From: JBMNPT01 sp050943735
GTDB taxonomy: Bacteria; Bacillota; Clostridia; Oscillospirales; RGIG577
NCBI GenBank assembly: GCA_050943735.1
Contig: JBMNPT010000008.1
Coordinates: 50,855 to 114,854 of the forward strand
Reading direction: 5' to 3'
Length of the DNA stretch: 64,000 bases
Both the position numbers and the translations under genes were made by a program. Shown here piece after piece: positions 31,535 to 39,452 of the stretch. Position 1 is the first letter of the stretch, and the number at the start of each line of letters is the position of its first letter. The notes beneath the pieces are model-generated. The model was not told the DNA's origin, made no database searches, and worked only from the letters and a program-made list of their open reading frames with translations.

Positions 31535-32854
31535 ATGAATCTCAGCGTACAGGAAGTTCTGCAATTCGTCAAAGAAAATGATGTAAAATTCATTCGTCTG
31601 GTTTTTTGTGATATGTTTGGCCACGTGAAAAATGTGGCCATCATGGCCAGTCAGCTGCCCCGGGCGTTCCGCAGCGGCGTGGCCTTTGACGCCTCCGCCA
31701 TCAGCGGATTCATGAATGTGGAAGAATCGGACCTGTATCTCTTCCCCGATCCGGATACCATGGCGGTGGTGCCCTGGCGCACCCGTCAGGAACGGGTGGT
31801 GCGTTTTTACTGTGACATCAAGCACCCGGACGGCACCCCCTTTGAGGGAGATGGCCGGATGATCCTGAAGCACGCCATTGCCCGGGCAGAGGAGATGGGC
31901 TATGATGTGAAAATCGGCTCCGAGGCGGACTTTTACCTCTTCCAATTGGATGAGGCCGGACAGCCCACCCGCATCCCCCATGACTCGGCAGGCTTTCTGG
32001 ATGTAGCTCCCCTGGACAAGGGAGAGGACATCCGCCGGGAAATCTGCCTGGCGCTGGAGGAGATGGGGGTGACCCCCCAGACCTCTCTGCATGAGTCAGG
32101 CCCTGGACAAAACGAGATCATCTTCAAATACGGCAGCGCGCTGACCGCTGCAGACGATCTGACCACTTTCAAAACAGTGGTACGTGCCTTGGCCGCCCAG
32201 GGTGGGCTGCACGCCACCTTTATGCCCAAGCCCTTCAAAAACCACAGCGGCTGCGGACTGCATGTCAATCTCTCCCTCAACCGCAATGGCACCAACATTT
32301 TCCAAAATGACAGTGACCGGCACTGTCAGGAAGCGGAGAGCTTCATCGCGGGTATCCTGGCCCACATCTATGAGATGACCGCCTTCCTCAATTCTGCCAC
32401 CAATTCCTATGAACGGTTTGGCAGCTTTGAGGCTCCCCGGTGGATCAGCTGGTCACACGAGAACCGCAGCCAGCTCATCCGCATTCCTCCGGAAAGAGGA
32501 GAGCATGCCCGTATGGAACTGCGCAGCCCCGACCTCTCCTGCAACCAGTACATTGCCTTTGCCCTGCTCATCCACGCGGGACTGGACGGAATTCAGGAGA
32601 AAATGACTCTACGCAGCCCCTGTAATTTTGATTTGTACAACGCTCCCACCGGCGTGCTGGATAAACTGGACCCCCTGCCGGAAAATCTGCGGGAGGCGCT
32701 GGATGCCGTCAAGGCCAGTGATTTCATTGCCCGGGTGCTGCCCGAGGTCACGCTGGAAAAATTCCTGGCAGCCAAGTACAAGGAATGGGATGCCTACCGC
32801 TATGCTCGGGACAAGAGCGAATTTGAGTTTGAAACCTACTTCACCCGGCTGTAA
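31535..32854 (+). CDS. glnA: Glutamine synthetase, type I
   Basis: Makes glutamine from glutamate, ammonia and ATP; 439 residues as in Firmicute GSI-alpha, cytosolic dodecamer. Seen: the beta-grasp N-terminus FIRLVFCDMFGHVKNVAI, active-site GSEADFYLFQLDE, GPGQNEIIFKYGSAL, HATFMPKPF, SGCGLHVNLSL, NSYERFGSFEAPRWISWSHE, and RSPDLSCNQYIAFALLIHAG. ATG 31535 follows GGAGG. The adenylylation-site region (NLYDLP-like) is not evident, in keeping with the alpha type. No GlnR-type regulator is next to it. Confidence 0.95.
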   Translation: MNLSVQEVLQFVKENDVKFIRLVFCDMFGHVKNVAIMASQLPRAFRSGVAFDASAISGFMNVEESDLYLFPDPDTMAVVPWRTRQERVVRFYCDIKHPDGTPFEGDGRMILKHAIARAEEMGYDVKIGSEADFYLFQLDEAGQPTRIPHDSAGFLDVAPLDKGEDIRREICLALEEMGVTPQTSLHESGPGQNEIIFKYGSALTAADDLTTFKTVVRALAAQGGLHATFMPKPFKNHSGCGLHVNLSLNRNGTNIFQNDSDRHCQEAESFIAGILAHIYEMTAFLNSATNSYERFGSFEAPRWISWSHENRSQLIRIPPERGEHARMELRSPDLSCNQYIAFALLIHAGLDGIQEKMTLRSPCNFDLYNAPTGVLDKLDPLPENLREALDAVKASDFIARVLPEVTLEKFLAAKYKEWDAYRYARDKSEFEFETYFTRL

Positions 32855-32877
32855 ACACCCGAAAGGAGCGGTGACAC

Positions 32878-33048
32878 ATGACCTTCTTTTTGAGCCTGCT
32901 GATGCTGGTCAGCCTGTGCTGCATCCTGTGTGCGCCTCTGCTGGACCGCACCTTTCACACCGGCACCCAGCTCCGAAAGGTCATTACCACCTTTGGTGCA
33001 GGCACCATCCTGGTGTGCAGCATTGGAATCCTGGCCGGCATGCTCTAA
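32878..33048 (+). CDS. Small two-helix membrane protein, unknown
   Basis: A 56-residue ORF with clear AAAGGAG 10 nt before ATG 32878, 23 nt behind glnA. Hydrophobic segments are about 2-21 (FFLSLLMLVSLCCILCAPLL) and about 38-54 (FGAGTILVCSIGILAGM), joined by DRTFHTGTQLRKVI. Stop TAA at 33046. Position suggests co-transcription with glnA; no family recognised. The good ribosome site and coherent topology make it a likely real gene. Confidence 0.65.
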   Translation: MTFFLSLLMLVSLCCILCAPLLDRTFHTGTQLRKVITTFGAGTILVCSIGILAGML

Positions 33049-33080
33049 CTGACTGCTGTAAAACCTCCGCAAATTGGGTG

Positions 33081-33108
33081 TTGCAAAACCTCAGCTTTAT
33101 GCTATACT
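33081..33108 (+). promoter_or_regulatory. cysE-cysS promoter
   Basis: TTGCAA (33081-33086), 16-bp spacer, TATACT (33103-33108), placed just before the T-box leader. Confidence 0.65.
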
Positions 33109-33114
33109 GATACT

Positions 33115-33370
33115 ATACAATCACCTGCGATGATGGGGAAGAGTACGTGCACATGGCCTCTCAGAGAGGGACCCGCCCGGTGAAAGGGTCCTGTGGCTGT
33201 CTGTATCGGAAGTGCGCCCCGGAGCGTTGGCCCAATCCGCCACGGTTTGCCACCGTTATCGGGCACAGGTAGTAGGACGCCTTCGCGCGTCTGGAGCTAT
33301 AAGACAGAGTGGGACCGCGCCAATGCGCCTCTGACTTCCCTGACCGGGAAATCAGGGGCGTTTTTGTTTC
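33115..33370 (+). promoter_or_regulatory. T-box riboswitch, probably cysteine-specific
   Basis: The T-box sequence AGAGTGGGACCGCG lies at 33306-33319. A Stem I region runs from about 33130 to 33225 and includes GATGGGGAAGAGTACG, GGTGAAAGGGTCC and the 3' strand with GGAAGTGCGCCCCGG, where TGC is a plausible Cys specifier. The terminator is CGCCTCTGACTTCCC (33326-33340) / GGGAAATCAGGGGCG (33346-33360) with T5. Uncharged tRNA-Cys should favour read-through into cysE-cysS. The motif and terminator are direct; the specifier is inferred. Confidence 0.92.
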
Positions 33371-33395
33371 CGGCCCCCGCGAAAGGAGCATTCCT

Positions 33396-34082
33396 GTGAT
33401 CATTCAGGAGATCAAAAACGACATCTACGCCATCAAGGAGCGGGACCCGGCCGCCACCAGCGCGCTGCAGGTATTGCTGCTGTACAGCGGCCTGCACGCC
33501 ATCATCTACTACCGCATTGCCCACTTTTTTCAGCGGCACCGGTGGTATTTTGTGGCCCGGTTCATCTCTCAGACCGCCCGGTTTCTCACCGGCGTGGAAA
33601 TCCACCCCGGTGCCACCATCGGCCATGGCCTGTTCATCGACCATGGCAGCGGCATTGTCATCGGCGAAACCACCCAGATCGGCGACAACTGCACCCTGTA
33701 TCAGGGGGTCACACTGGGCGGTACCGGCAAAGACAAGGGCAAACGTCACCCCACCCTGCTGGACAATGTGATGGTGGGCAGCGGTGCCAAGGTACTGGGA
33801 CCGGTGGTCATTGGCAACAATGTAAAGGTGGCCGCAGGCGCGGTGGTGCTGCACGACATCCCGGACGACTCCACAGCGGTGGGCGTACCGGCCCATGTGG
33901 TGTCCAAGGGTAAAAAAGACCCCGACCGGGATCTGGACCAGGTTCACATTCCGGACCCGGTACAACAGCAAATCTGCCAGCTCACCATGCGGTTGGAAGC
34001 CATGCAGCGGGAATTGGATGACCTTCGAGCCTCCACCTCCCCCAATTCAGGAAGAAAGGAACAAGACCATGAAACTGTTTAA
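33396..34082 (+). CDS. cysE: Serine O-acetyltransferase
   Basis: First step of cysteine synthesis (serine plus acetyl-CoA to O-acetylserine). 228 residues: short N-terminal helical part (IIQEIKNDIYAIKERDPAA, YYRIAHFFQRHRW), then left-handed beta-helix hexapeptide repeats with GVEIHPGATIGHGLFIDHGS, GIVIGETTQIGDNCTLYQGV, and GGTGKDKGKRHPTLLDNVMV. Start is GTG 33396, 8 nt after AAAGGAG. The C-terminus is a short helix. Its last 14 nt overlap cysS; both lie behind a T-box. Confidence 0.96.
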   Translation: MIIQEIKNDIYAIKERDPAATSALQVLLLYSGLHAIIYYRIAHFFQRHRWYFVARFISQTARFLTGVEIHPGATIGHGLFIDHGSGIVIGETTQIGDNCTLYQGVTLGGTGKDKGKRHPTLLDNVMVGSGAKVLGPVVIGNNVKVAAGAVVLHDIPDDSTAVGVPAHVVSKGKKDPDRDLDQVHIPDPVQQQICQLTMRLEAMQRELDDLRASTSPNSGRKEQDHETV

Positions 34083-35460
34083 CTCTCTCACCCGTCAGAA
34101 GGAAGAATTTGTGCCTCTGGAACCCGGCAAGGTAAAAATGTATTCCTGCGGCCCCACAGTGTACAACTATTTCCACATCGGCAACGCCCGGCCCTTTATC
34201 ATGTTCGATACCCTGCGCCGCTACTTTGAGTACCGGGGCTACGAGGTAAATTTTGTGCAGAACTTCACCGACATCGACGATAAGATGATCAAGCGGGCCA
34301 ATGAGGAGGGCATCACCGTTCGGGAACTGGCCGACCGTTTCATTGCCGAATACTTTGTAGACTCCCATGGACTGGGCATCCATGAGGCCACCACTCATCC
34401 CCGGGCCACCGAAAACATCGATGAAATCATCGCTCTGGTGCAGACGCTGATCGACAAAGGGCATGCCTACCAGAGCGGCAATGACGTATACTACTCCACC
34501 AAGTCCTTCCCCGAATACGGCAAGCTGTCTCACCAGCCTCTGGAAGAGCTGGAAGCGGGTGCCCGGATCGACGTCACCGAAGTCAAGCGGGACCCCATGG
34601 ACTTTGCTCTGTGGAAGGGCGCCAAGCCGGGCGAACCCAGCTGGGACAGCCCCTGGGGCAAGGGCCGGCCGGGCTGGCACATCGAGTGCAGCGCCATGGC
34701 GGGCAAGTATCTGGGCAAAACCATCGATATCCACAGTGGCGGTCTGGACCTCACCTTCCCCCACCACGAAAACGAGATTGCCCAGAGTGAAGGGGCCAAT
34801 GGCTGCACCTTTGCCAACTACTGGCTGCACAACGGCTTCATCAATGTGGATAACCAGAAGATGAGCAAATCTCTGGGCAACTTCTTCACTGTGCGGGATG
34901 TGGCCCAGATCTACCCCTATGAAGTCATCCGCTTCTTCATGCTGTCCTCTCATTACCGCAGCCCCATCAACTATTCGGCAGACATTCTGGAACAGGCCCG
35001 AGCGGGTCTGGAACGGATTCAGACCTGCATGGGCAATGTGGATTTCATGCTGCAGAGCGCGCCGGAAAGCGACGCTCCGGTGGAGCAGGATCGTTTCCTG
35101 GCCTACAAGGACAAATTCATCGCGGCCATGGACGACGACATGAATACCGCCGACGCCATTTCCGCCATTTTTGAGCTGGTGCGCGAAATCAACACCCTGG
35201 CCACTCCAGAAAACGCCCCCTCCAAGGCACAGCTGACCTTCTGCAAAGAACTGCTGGCTGAACTGTGCGGCGTACTGGGCATTGCCTGCGAGAAAAAGCA
35301 GGAGCTGCTGGACAGCGACATCGACGCGCTGATTCAGGAGCGGCAGGAGGCCCGCAAGGCCCGGAACTTCCAGCGTGCGGATGAAATCCGGGATCAGCTG
35401 AAGGAAATGGGCATTCTGCTAGAGGATACCAAAGCAGGCGTCAAGTGGAAGCGCGCTTAA
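34069..35460 (+). CDS. cysS: Cysteinyl-tRNA synthetase
   Basis: Class I synthetase, 463 residues. HIGH-type motif FHIGNARPF follows the zinc Cys in YSCGPTVYN; other zinc ligands are in GWHIECSAMA and FPHHENEIAQ; KMSKSLGNFF is the KMSKS loop. C-terminal helical bundle ends ARNFQRADEIRDQLKEMGI. ATG 34069 has AAAGGA upstream and overlaps cysE. Regulated by the upstream T-box through tRNA-Cys charging. Confidence 0.97.
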   Translation: MKLFNSLTRQKEEFVPLEPGKVKMYSCGPTVYNYFHIGNARPFIMFDTLRRYFEYRGYEVNFVQNFTDIDDKMIKRANEEGITVRELADRFIAEYFVDSHGLGIHEATTHPRATENIDEIIALVQTLIDKGHAYQSGNDVYYSTKSFPEYGKLSHQPLEELEAGARIDVTEVKRDPMDFALWKGAKPGEPSWDSPWGKGRPGWHIECSAMAGKYLGKTIDIHSGGLDLTFPHHENEIAQSEGANGCTFANYWLHNGFINVDNQKMSKSLGNFFTVRDVAQIYPYEVIRFFMLSSHYRSPINYSADILEQARAGLERIQTCMGNVDFMLQSAPESDAPVEQDRFLAYKDKFIAAMDDDMNTADAISAIFELVREINTLATPENAPSKAQLTFCKELLAELCGVLGIACEKKQELLDSDIDALIQERQEARKARNFQRADEIRDQLKEMGILLEDTKAGVKWKRA

Positions 35461-35466
35461 ACCAAA

Positions 35467-35497
35467 TCAAAAAGGGGACGCTATGCGTCCCTTTTTT
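35467..35497 (+). terminator. cysS terminator
   Basis: AAAGGGGACGC-TAT-GCGTCCCTTT with T6, 10 nt after the stop codon. The next 120 bp to 35620 show no further feature. Confidence 0.9.
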
Positions 35498-35621
35498 CAT
35501 GTTCTCACATCCCTCCCCAGTGACAGTCCCTCACGTACCACCGTATTCTCATTGCCCGACTCTCACAGGCCTGCGGACGCCTTTCCCCTCACGCCGCCCC
35601 CTCGCCAGTTCCTTTTGCCCA

Positions 35622-35650
35622 TAAAAAAAACGACCCCTTTCGGGGTCGTT
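35622..35650 (-). terminator. Terminator of KDPG aldolase gene
   Basis: CGACCCC-TTTC-GGGGTCG hairpin; on the minus strand it is followed by an 8-base T-run. Confidence 0.9.
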
Positions 35651-35665
35651 TGTGCTTTTGGGGAA

Positions 35666-36310
35666 TTACTCGCCTCTGGCAGCCTTGATGTTCTTGATGA
35701 ACTCCTTGGCAGTGGCAGTGATCTTAGCGTAATCGCCAGTCTTGGCACCGCTGGTCAGAGCACCGCCGGCACCTACAGCTACAGCGCCAGCCTTGATCCA
35801 TTCACCTACGTTGTCCACGCTCACGCCGCCGGTGGGCATCATGCGAGCCTGGGGCACAGGACCATTGATGGCCTTGAGAATCTTGGGGCCAAACACTTCG
35901 CCGGGGAAGATCTTGATGATATCAGCACCAGCTTCCATGGCCAGCACCACTTCCTTCAGGGTCATGCAGCCGGGCATGTAGGGCAGACGATACCGGTTGC
36001 ACAGCTTGGCAGTCTTTTCGTCAAAATAGGGGCTCACTACGTACTGCGCGCCGCTCAGAATGGCCACACGGGCGGTCTCGCTGTCCATTACGGTACCAGC
36101 ACCCAGCATAATCTGATCGGGGGTGTAGTTCTTGGCCAGAGTTTCAATCACGCGATGTGCGCCGGGCACAGTGAAGGTCAGCTCGATGGATGCGCAACCG
36201 CCTTCCAGGCAGGCGTCGGTGATCTTGAGAGCTTCTTCTGCGGTGGTAGCACGCACTACAGCTACCAGACCTTTTTCACGAATGCGGGAAATGATGACTT
36301 CCTTGTCCAT
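35666..36310 (-). CDS. eda: KDPG/KHG aldolase
   Basis: Class I aldolase of the Entner-Doudoroff type, 214 residues, splitting 2-keto-3-deoxy-6-phosphogluconate to pyruvate and glyceraldehyde 3-phosphate. Seen: LVAVVRATTAEEALK, GGCASIELTFTVPGA (catalytic Glu), LGAGTVMDSETA, PYMPGCMTLKEVV, and the Schiff-base Lys in DIIKIFPGEVFGPK, followed by PTGGVSVDNVGEWIKAGA. GAGGAGG before ATG. Monocistronic; its leader carries a LacI-type palindrome. A second, diverged member lies at 44799-45449. Confidence 0.94.
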   Translation of the reverse strand: MDKEVIISRIREKGLVAVVRATTAEEALKITDACLEGGCASIELTFTVPGAHRVIETLAKNYTPDQIMLGAGTVMDSETARVAILSGAQYVVSPYFDEKTAKLCNRYRLPYMPGCMTLKEVVLAMEAGADIIKIFPGEVFGPKILKAINGPVPQARMMPTGGVSVDNVGEWIKAGAVAVGAGGALTSGAKTGDYAKITATAKEFIKNIKAARGE

Positions 36311-36367
36311 TGATAATTCCTCCTCGTTGAAATTACGTGTACAGAAAGAACTGCTGTTTCACAATAT

Positions 36368-36425
36368 AAAACAACGTTTCTTTTTCTTCTATAGGTATTA
36401 TACCCCAAACCACTGGGGAAAGCAA
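36368..36425 (-). promoter_or_regulatory. eda promoter and LacI-type palindrome
   Basis: TTGCTT (36420-36425), 17-bp spacer, TATAAT (36397-36402). About 14 bp downstream of the -10 is the near-palindrome AAAGAAACGTTGTTTT (36368-36383), centred on ACGT as LacI/GalR-family operators often are. Confidence 0.75.
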
Positions 36426-36501
36426 TAGATTTTCCCTCCCGGCGGTGCAAAACCCCTGGGATAAATTTCAAAAAAACAGCCCACTTCCACGGGGTTTATG
36501 G

Positions 36502-36507
36502 TATAAT
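36502..36507 (+). promoter_or_regulatory. -10 element of ACT-protein gene
   Basis: TATAAT preceded by TGG (extended -10); no clear -35. Confidence 0.6.
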
Positions 36508-36542
36508 AAAATCAACCAGATACGCAAAGGGAGGCGAAATAA

Positions 36543-36971
36543 ATGGTAAAACAGATTTCCGTTTTTGTAGAAAACCAGAAGGGGCGGCTGTCCAACATCA
36601 CCGGCATCCTCAAAGAAGAACAGGTGAATATCAAAGCCCTGTCCATTGCGGACACCTCTGACTTCGGCATTTTGCGGCTGATTGTGGACCAGCCTGACAA
36701 AGCCTACCAGGCTCTCAAGGCCAATGGACGTACTGCATCCATCACCGATGTGCTGGCAGTGGGCTTCCCGGATACGCCCGGCAGTATGGGGCACACCGTA
36801 CAGCTGCTGTCCGATGCAGGCATCGCCATAGAGTATGTATATGCCTTCGGGCTCAAAGGGGACGACAAAGCCTATGGTGTGTTCAAGACCTCTGATCCCC
36901 AGCGCACCCAGGAGGTGCTGCGGGAAAACGGCATCGTCCTGCTGGATGGCGAGACTCTGTACAGCCTGTAA
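36543..36971 (+). CDS. Tandem ACT-domain protein
   Basis: 142 residues made of two ACT domains (about 1-66 and 70-142): VKQISVFVENQKGRLSNITG, then GILRLIVDQPDKAYQALKA, and MGHTVQLLSDAGIAIEYVYA. Such stand-alone proteins bind amino acids and are thought to regulate metabolism; their targets are unknown. GGGAGG 8 nt before ATG. Monocistronic between the convergent eda and iron-dehydrogenase regions. Confidence 0.88.
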   Translation: MVKQISVFVENQKGRLSNITGILKEEQVNIKALSIADTSDFGILRLIVDQPDKAYQALKANGRTASITDVLAVGFPDTPGSMGHTVQLLSDAGIAIEYVYAFGLKGDDKAYGVFKTSDPQRTQEVLRENGIVLLDGETLYSL

Positions 36972-36989
36972 CTCCCGTTGATTTTGAAA

Positions 36990-37019
36990 AAAAGCGCCTG
37001 CCTGTGCAGGCGCTTTTTA
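36990..37019. terminator. Bidirectional terminator
   Basis: AGCGCCTGC-CTGT-GCAGGCGCT with A-run and T-run; ends the ACT gene and the convergent dehydrogenase. Confidence 0.92.
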
Positions 37020-38201
37020 TTATTTTGCCATCCGGTAAATTTCCTCAATGTCCTTTTTGCCCAGCACCTGGAAACCGCCGATGGTACGAGTCTCCTCAAA
37101 GGTGCACTTGTAGGCCATCTCCTGAATCTGCTCTTCGGTGAGGTCAATACCCATTTCACTCACCCGAATGGGCATTTCGATGTCATGATAGAACCGTTCC
37201 ATGGCTTCGATGCCCGCCAGAGCTGTATTTTCCACATTTTCATAGTCCATCTCGCAGCCCATCACATTGACGGCAAACTGAGCGAACTTCATGGGGTTGG
37301 TCTTGTATACGTACCGGGCCCAGCTGCTCCACACCGCAGCCAAACCAGCGCCGTGGGCCACGTCAAACATACCGCCCAGCTCGTGCTCGATCTGATGGCT
37401 GGCAAAATCGGTCACCCGTCCGGTGCCGGTAAGCCCATTGTGGGACAGGCTTCCAGCCCACATAACCTCCGCCCGGGCTGCATAGTTGGTGGGGTCCTTC
37501 ATCAGGATGCGGGCGTTGTTCATCACGGTGGTGAGTACGCTCTCGCACAGCTTGTCAGTGAGCTCCACGTCGGTGGTGTTGGTGAAGTACCGCTCCATGG
37601 TGTGCATCATAATATCCACCGCACCGCAAGCCGTCTGATACTTGGGCAGGGTATAGGTGAGTTCAGGATTCATAATGGCGAACTTGGGACGGCAATAATC
37701 ACTGTTGTAGCCCCGTTTGAGCCAGCCGTCCTCGTTGGTGATCACCGAGGAATTACTCATTTCACTGCCAGCCGCGGACAGAGTGAGAACCACACCCACA
37801 GGTGCACAGCCGGTGGGAACGGCCTTGCGGCTGTAGAAATCCCACACATCGTGGTCGGGGTTGGCCAGGCCATAGCCGATGGCCTTGCTGGAGTCAATGA
37901 CGCTGCCGCCGCCCACTGCCAACAGGAAGTCCACCCCTTCCTTTTTGGCCAGTTCCAGGCCCTCATACACTTTGGAGAGCCGGGGATTGGGAACTACGCC
38001 GCCCAGAGTCACATAGGCGATGCCTTCCGCCTCCAAGGACTTGCACACCCGGTCCAGCAGACCGCTGCGCTTGGCGCTTTCGCTGCCGTAGTGCACCAGC
38101 ACCTTGGTACCGCCAAAGGCTTTCACCTGCTGGCCCACCTGTTGCTCGGTGTCCTTGCCGAAGATCACCTTAGTTGGAGTATAGTACTCAAAATTGATCA
38201 T
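37020..38201 (-). CDS. Iron-containing alcohol dehydrogenase (YqhD/BdhA-like)
   Basis: 393 residues, NAD(P)H-dependent group III dehydrogenase that reduces aldehydes to alcohols during fermentation. N-terminus FEYYTPTKVIFGKDTE; nucleotide motif LAVGGGSVIDSSKAIGYG; metal ligands in GAVDIMMHTMERYF and SHQIEHELGGMFDVAHGAGL. AAAGGAG before ATG. Its promoter overlaps an inverted repeat with TTGTGAAAT-like halves that recalls Rex sites, though the spacing differs. Monocistronic. Confidence 0.93.
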   Translation of the reverse strand: MINFEYYTPTKVIFGKDTEQQVGQQVKAFGGTKVLVHYGSESAKRSGLLDRVCKSLEAEGIAYVTLGGVVPNPRLSKVYEGLELAKKEGVDFLLAVGGGSVIDSSKAIGYGLANPDHDVWDFYSRKAVPTGCAPVGVVLTLSAAGSEMSNSSVITNEDGWLKRGYNSDYCRPKFAIMNPELTYTLPKYQTACGAVDIMMHTMERYFTNTTDVELTDKLCESVLTTVMNNARILMKDPTNYAARAEVMWAGSLSHNGLTGTGRVTDFASHQIEHELGGMFDVAHGAGLAAVWSSWARYVYKTNPMKFAQFAVNVMGCEMDYENVENTALAGIEAMERFYHDIEMPIRVSEMGIDLTEEQIQEMAYKCTFEETRTIGGFQVLGKKDIEEIYRMAK

Positions 38202-38246
38202 GTTTGTCCCACTCCTTTATGCTAAAATTGCAAGTAATCTGATTTC

Positions 38247-38283
38247 ATCATAGCATTTTTTGTGAAATTTATCAATATTTCAC
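38247..38283 (-). promoter_or_regulatory. Iron-dehydrogenase promoter with inverted repeat
   Basis: TTGATA (38270-38275), 17-bp spacer, TATGAT (38247-38252). The repeat GTGAAAT (38262-38268)-N8-ATTTCAC (38277-38283) covers the -35. Confidence 0.75.
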
Positions 38284-38308
38284 TGAAATTTCCTGCGGGC
38301 ATGTCTGG

Positions 38309-38337
38309 TTGACTTCCGTAGAACGGATGGCTATAAT
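38309..38337 (+). promoter_or_regulatory. Promoter of first LacI regulator with repeat in spacer
   Basis: TTGACT (38309-38314), 17-bp spacer, TATAAT (38332-38337). The spacer is largely the perfect inverted repeat TCCGT-AGA-ACGGA (38315-38327). Confidence 0.8.
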
Positions 38338-38372
38338 AATAAATGAAAGCGGTTACAGAAAGGAGGTTGACC

Positions 38373-39368
38373 ATGAACATTTACGATGTGGCCAAACGGG
38401 CAGGCGTATCCACTGCCACCGTATCCCGGGTCATCAATGACAGCAGTAAGGTCAGCCCCAAAACACAGGAAAAAGTCCGCCGGGTGATGGCGGAACTCAA
38501 TTATACCCCCAGCCAGATCGCAGTGGGGCTGGCCACCAATGTGACCCGGACAGTGGGCATCATGGTGCCGGATGTGCGGGACAATTTCCATGCCACCGCG
38601 GCGTTTCTGCTGGAAAATGAACTACTGGCCCATGGTTACAACTGCATTTTGTGCAATACCACCGGCCAGCCGGACAAGATGGCTCACTATCTGGCCACCC
38701 TGTACGCCAAACAAGTGGACGGCATTGTGCTGGTGGGTTCCTCCTATGCCGACCAGACCCTGTCGGACGCCTACCAGCGGCTGACACGTCCCATCCCCAT
38801 GGTGGGCATCAACGCGGTGGGAGCGCCGGGGACCTATTGCGTACTGTGCGACGAAGCCCATGGTATGCGGGAGGCACTGACCCATCTGCGACAGCAGGGA
38901 CGGCAGGCACCCGCCTTTTTGCGTGACCCCCAGCCCTACCAGAACCGAGCTTCCCGTACCAAGGAAGAGGCCTACCGGCAGGGGATGAAAACGGTGTACG
39001 GGCTGGAGGCCCAGCCTCTCACCCTGTCCGCCGAACCCTCGGTGGAAAGTTACCGGACACTGCTGCGGCAAATGAAACAGGAGCACCCCCAGGTAGACGC
39101 CATTCTGTGTACCAATGACTTCTGCTGCGCCGAATTGCTCAAGGCCCTGCAGGCAGAAGGCATCCCCGTCCCGGAGCGCATGGCGCTGGTAGGCTTCAAC
39201 AACTCCTACATCACCGATCTCACTTCCCCCACCATCACCACCATCGATCATCATGTGACGGAGCATTGTGCCAAAGCAGTGGAAAAACTGCTCACTGCCA
39301 TGAACGGCGGACACCCGGACCCGGTCACCTACATCCAGCCCCATCTGGTGATAAAGGAAACCACCTGA
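38373..39368 (+). CDS. LacI-family transcriptional regulator
   Basis: 331 residues. HTH and hinge: MNIYDVAKRAGVSTATVSRV, INDSSKVSPKTQEKVRRVMA, LNYTPSQIAVGLAT. Effector domain of periplasmic-binding-protein type with MVPDVRDNFHATAAFLLENE and ILCTNDFCCAELLKALQAEG. ATG 38373 with AAAGGAGG. Not closely linked to an obvious target operon: the neighbours are a divergent dehydrogenase and a subtilase. The eda promoter palindrome (36368-36383) is a possible target. Confidence 0.93.
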   Translation: MNIYDVAKRAGVSTATVSRVINDSSKVSPKTQEKVRRVMAELNYTPSQIAVGLATNVTRTVGIMVPDVRDNFHATAAFLLENELLAHGYNCILCNTTGQPDKMAHYLATLYAKQVDGIVLVGSSYADQTLSDAYQRLTRPIPMVGINAVGAPGTYCVLCDEAHGMREALTHLRQQGRQAPAFLRDPQPYQNRASRTKEEAYRQGMKTVYGLEAQPLTLSAEPSVESYRTLLRQMKQEHPQVDAILCTNDFCCAELLKALQAEGIPVPERMALVGFNNSYITDLTSPTITTIDHHVTEHCAKAVEKLLTAMNGGHPDPVTYIQPHLVIKETT

Positions 39369-39376
39369 TACGATCA

Positions 39377-39405
39377 GGGCGGCGGCCAATGGCCGCCGCC
39401 CTTTT
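39377..39405 (+). terminator. LacI gene terminator
   Basis: GGGCGGCGGCC-AAT-GGCCGCCGCCC with TTTTG. Confidence 0.9.
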
Positions 39406-39408
39406 GAA

Positions 39409-39447
39409 CGCAAAACAGCGGATCAGATAAAAATCTGGTCCGCTGTT
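39409..39447 (-). terminator. Subtilase gene terminator
   Basis: Stem AACAGCGGATCAGAT / ATCTGGTCCGCTGTT followed by TTTTG on the minus strand. Confidence 0.88.
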
Positions 39448-39452
39448 ATTTT

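Noticed and set aside
33115..33370. Protein-coding gene in the cysE leader
   Set aside because: Open frames here are short, lack ribosome sites and are fully explained by the T-box elements.
38260..38283. Canonical Rex operator
   Set aside because: Half sites look right, but the 8-bp gap between GTGAAAT and ATTTCAC does not fit the usual 18-bp Rex site; kept only as a speculative finding.
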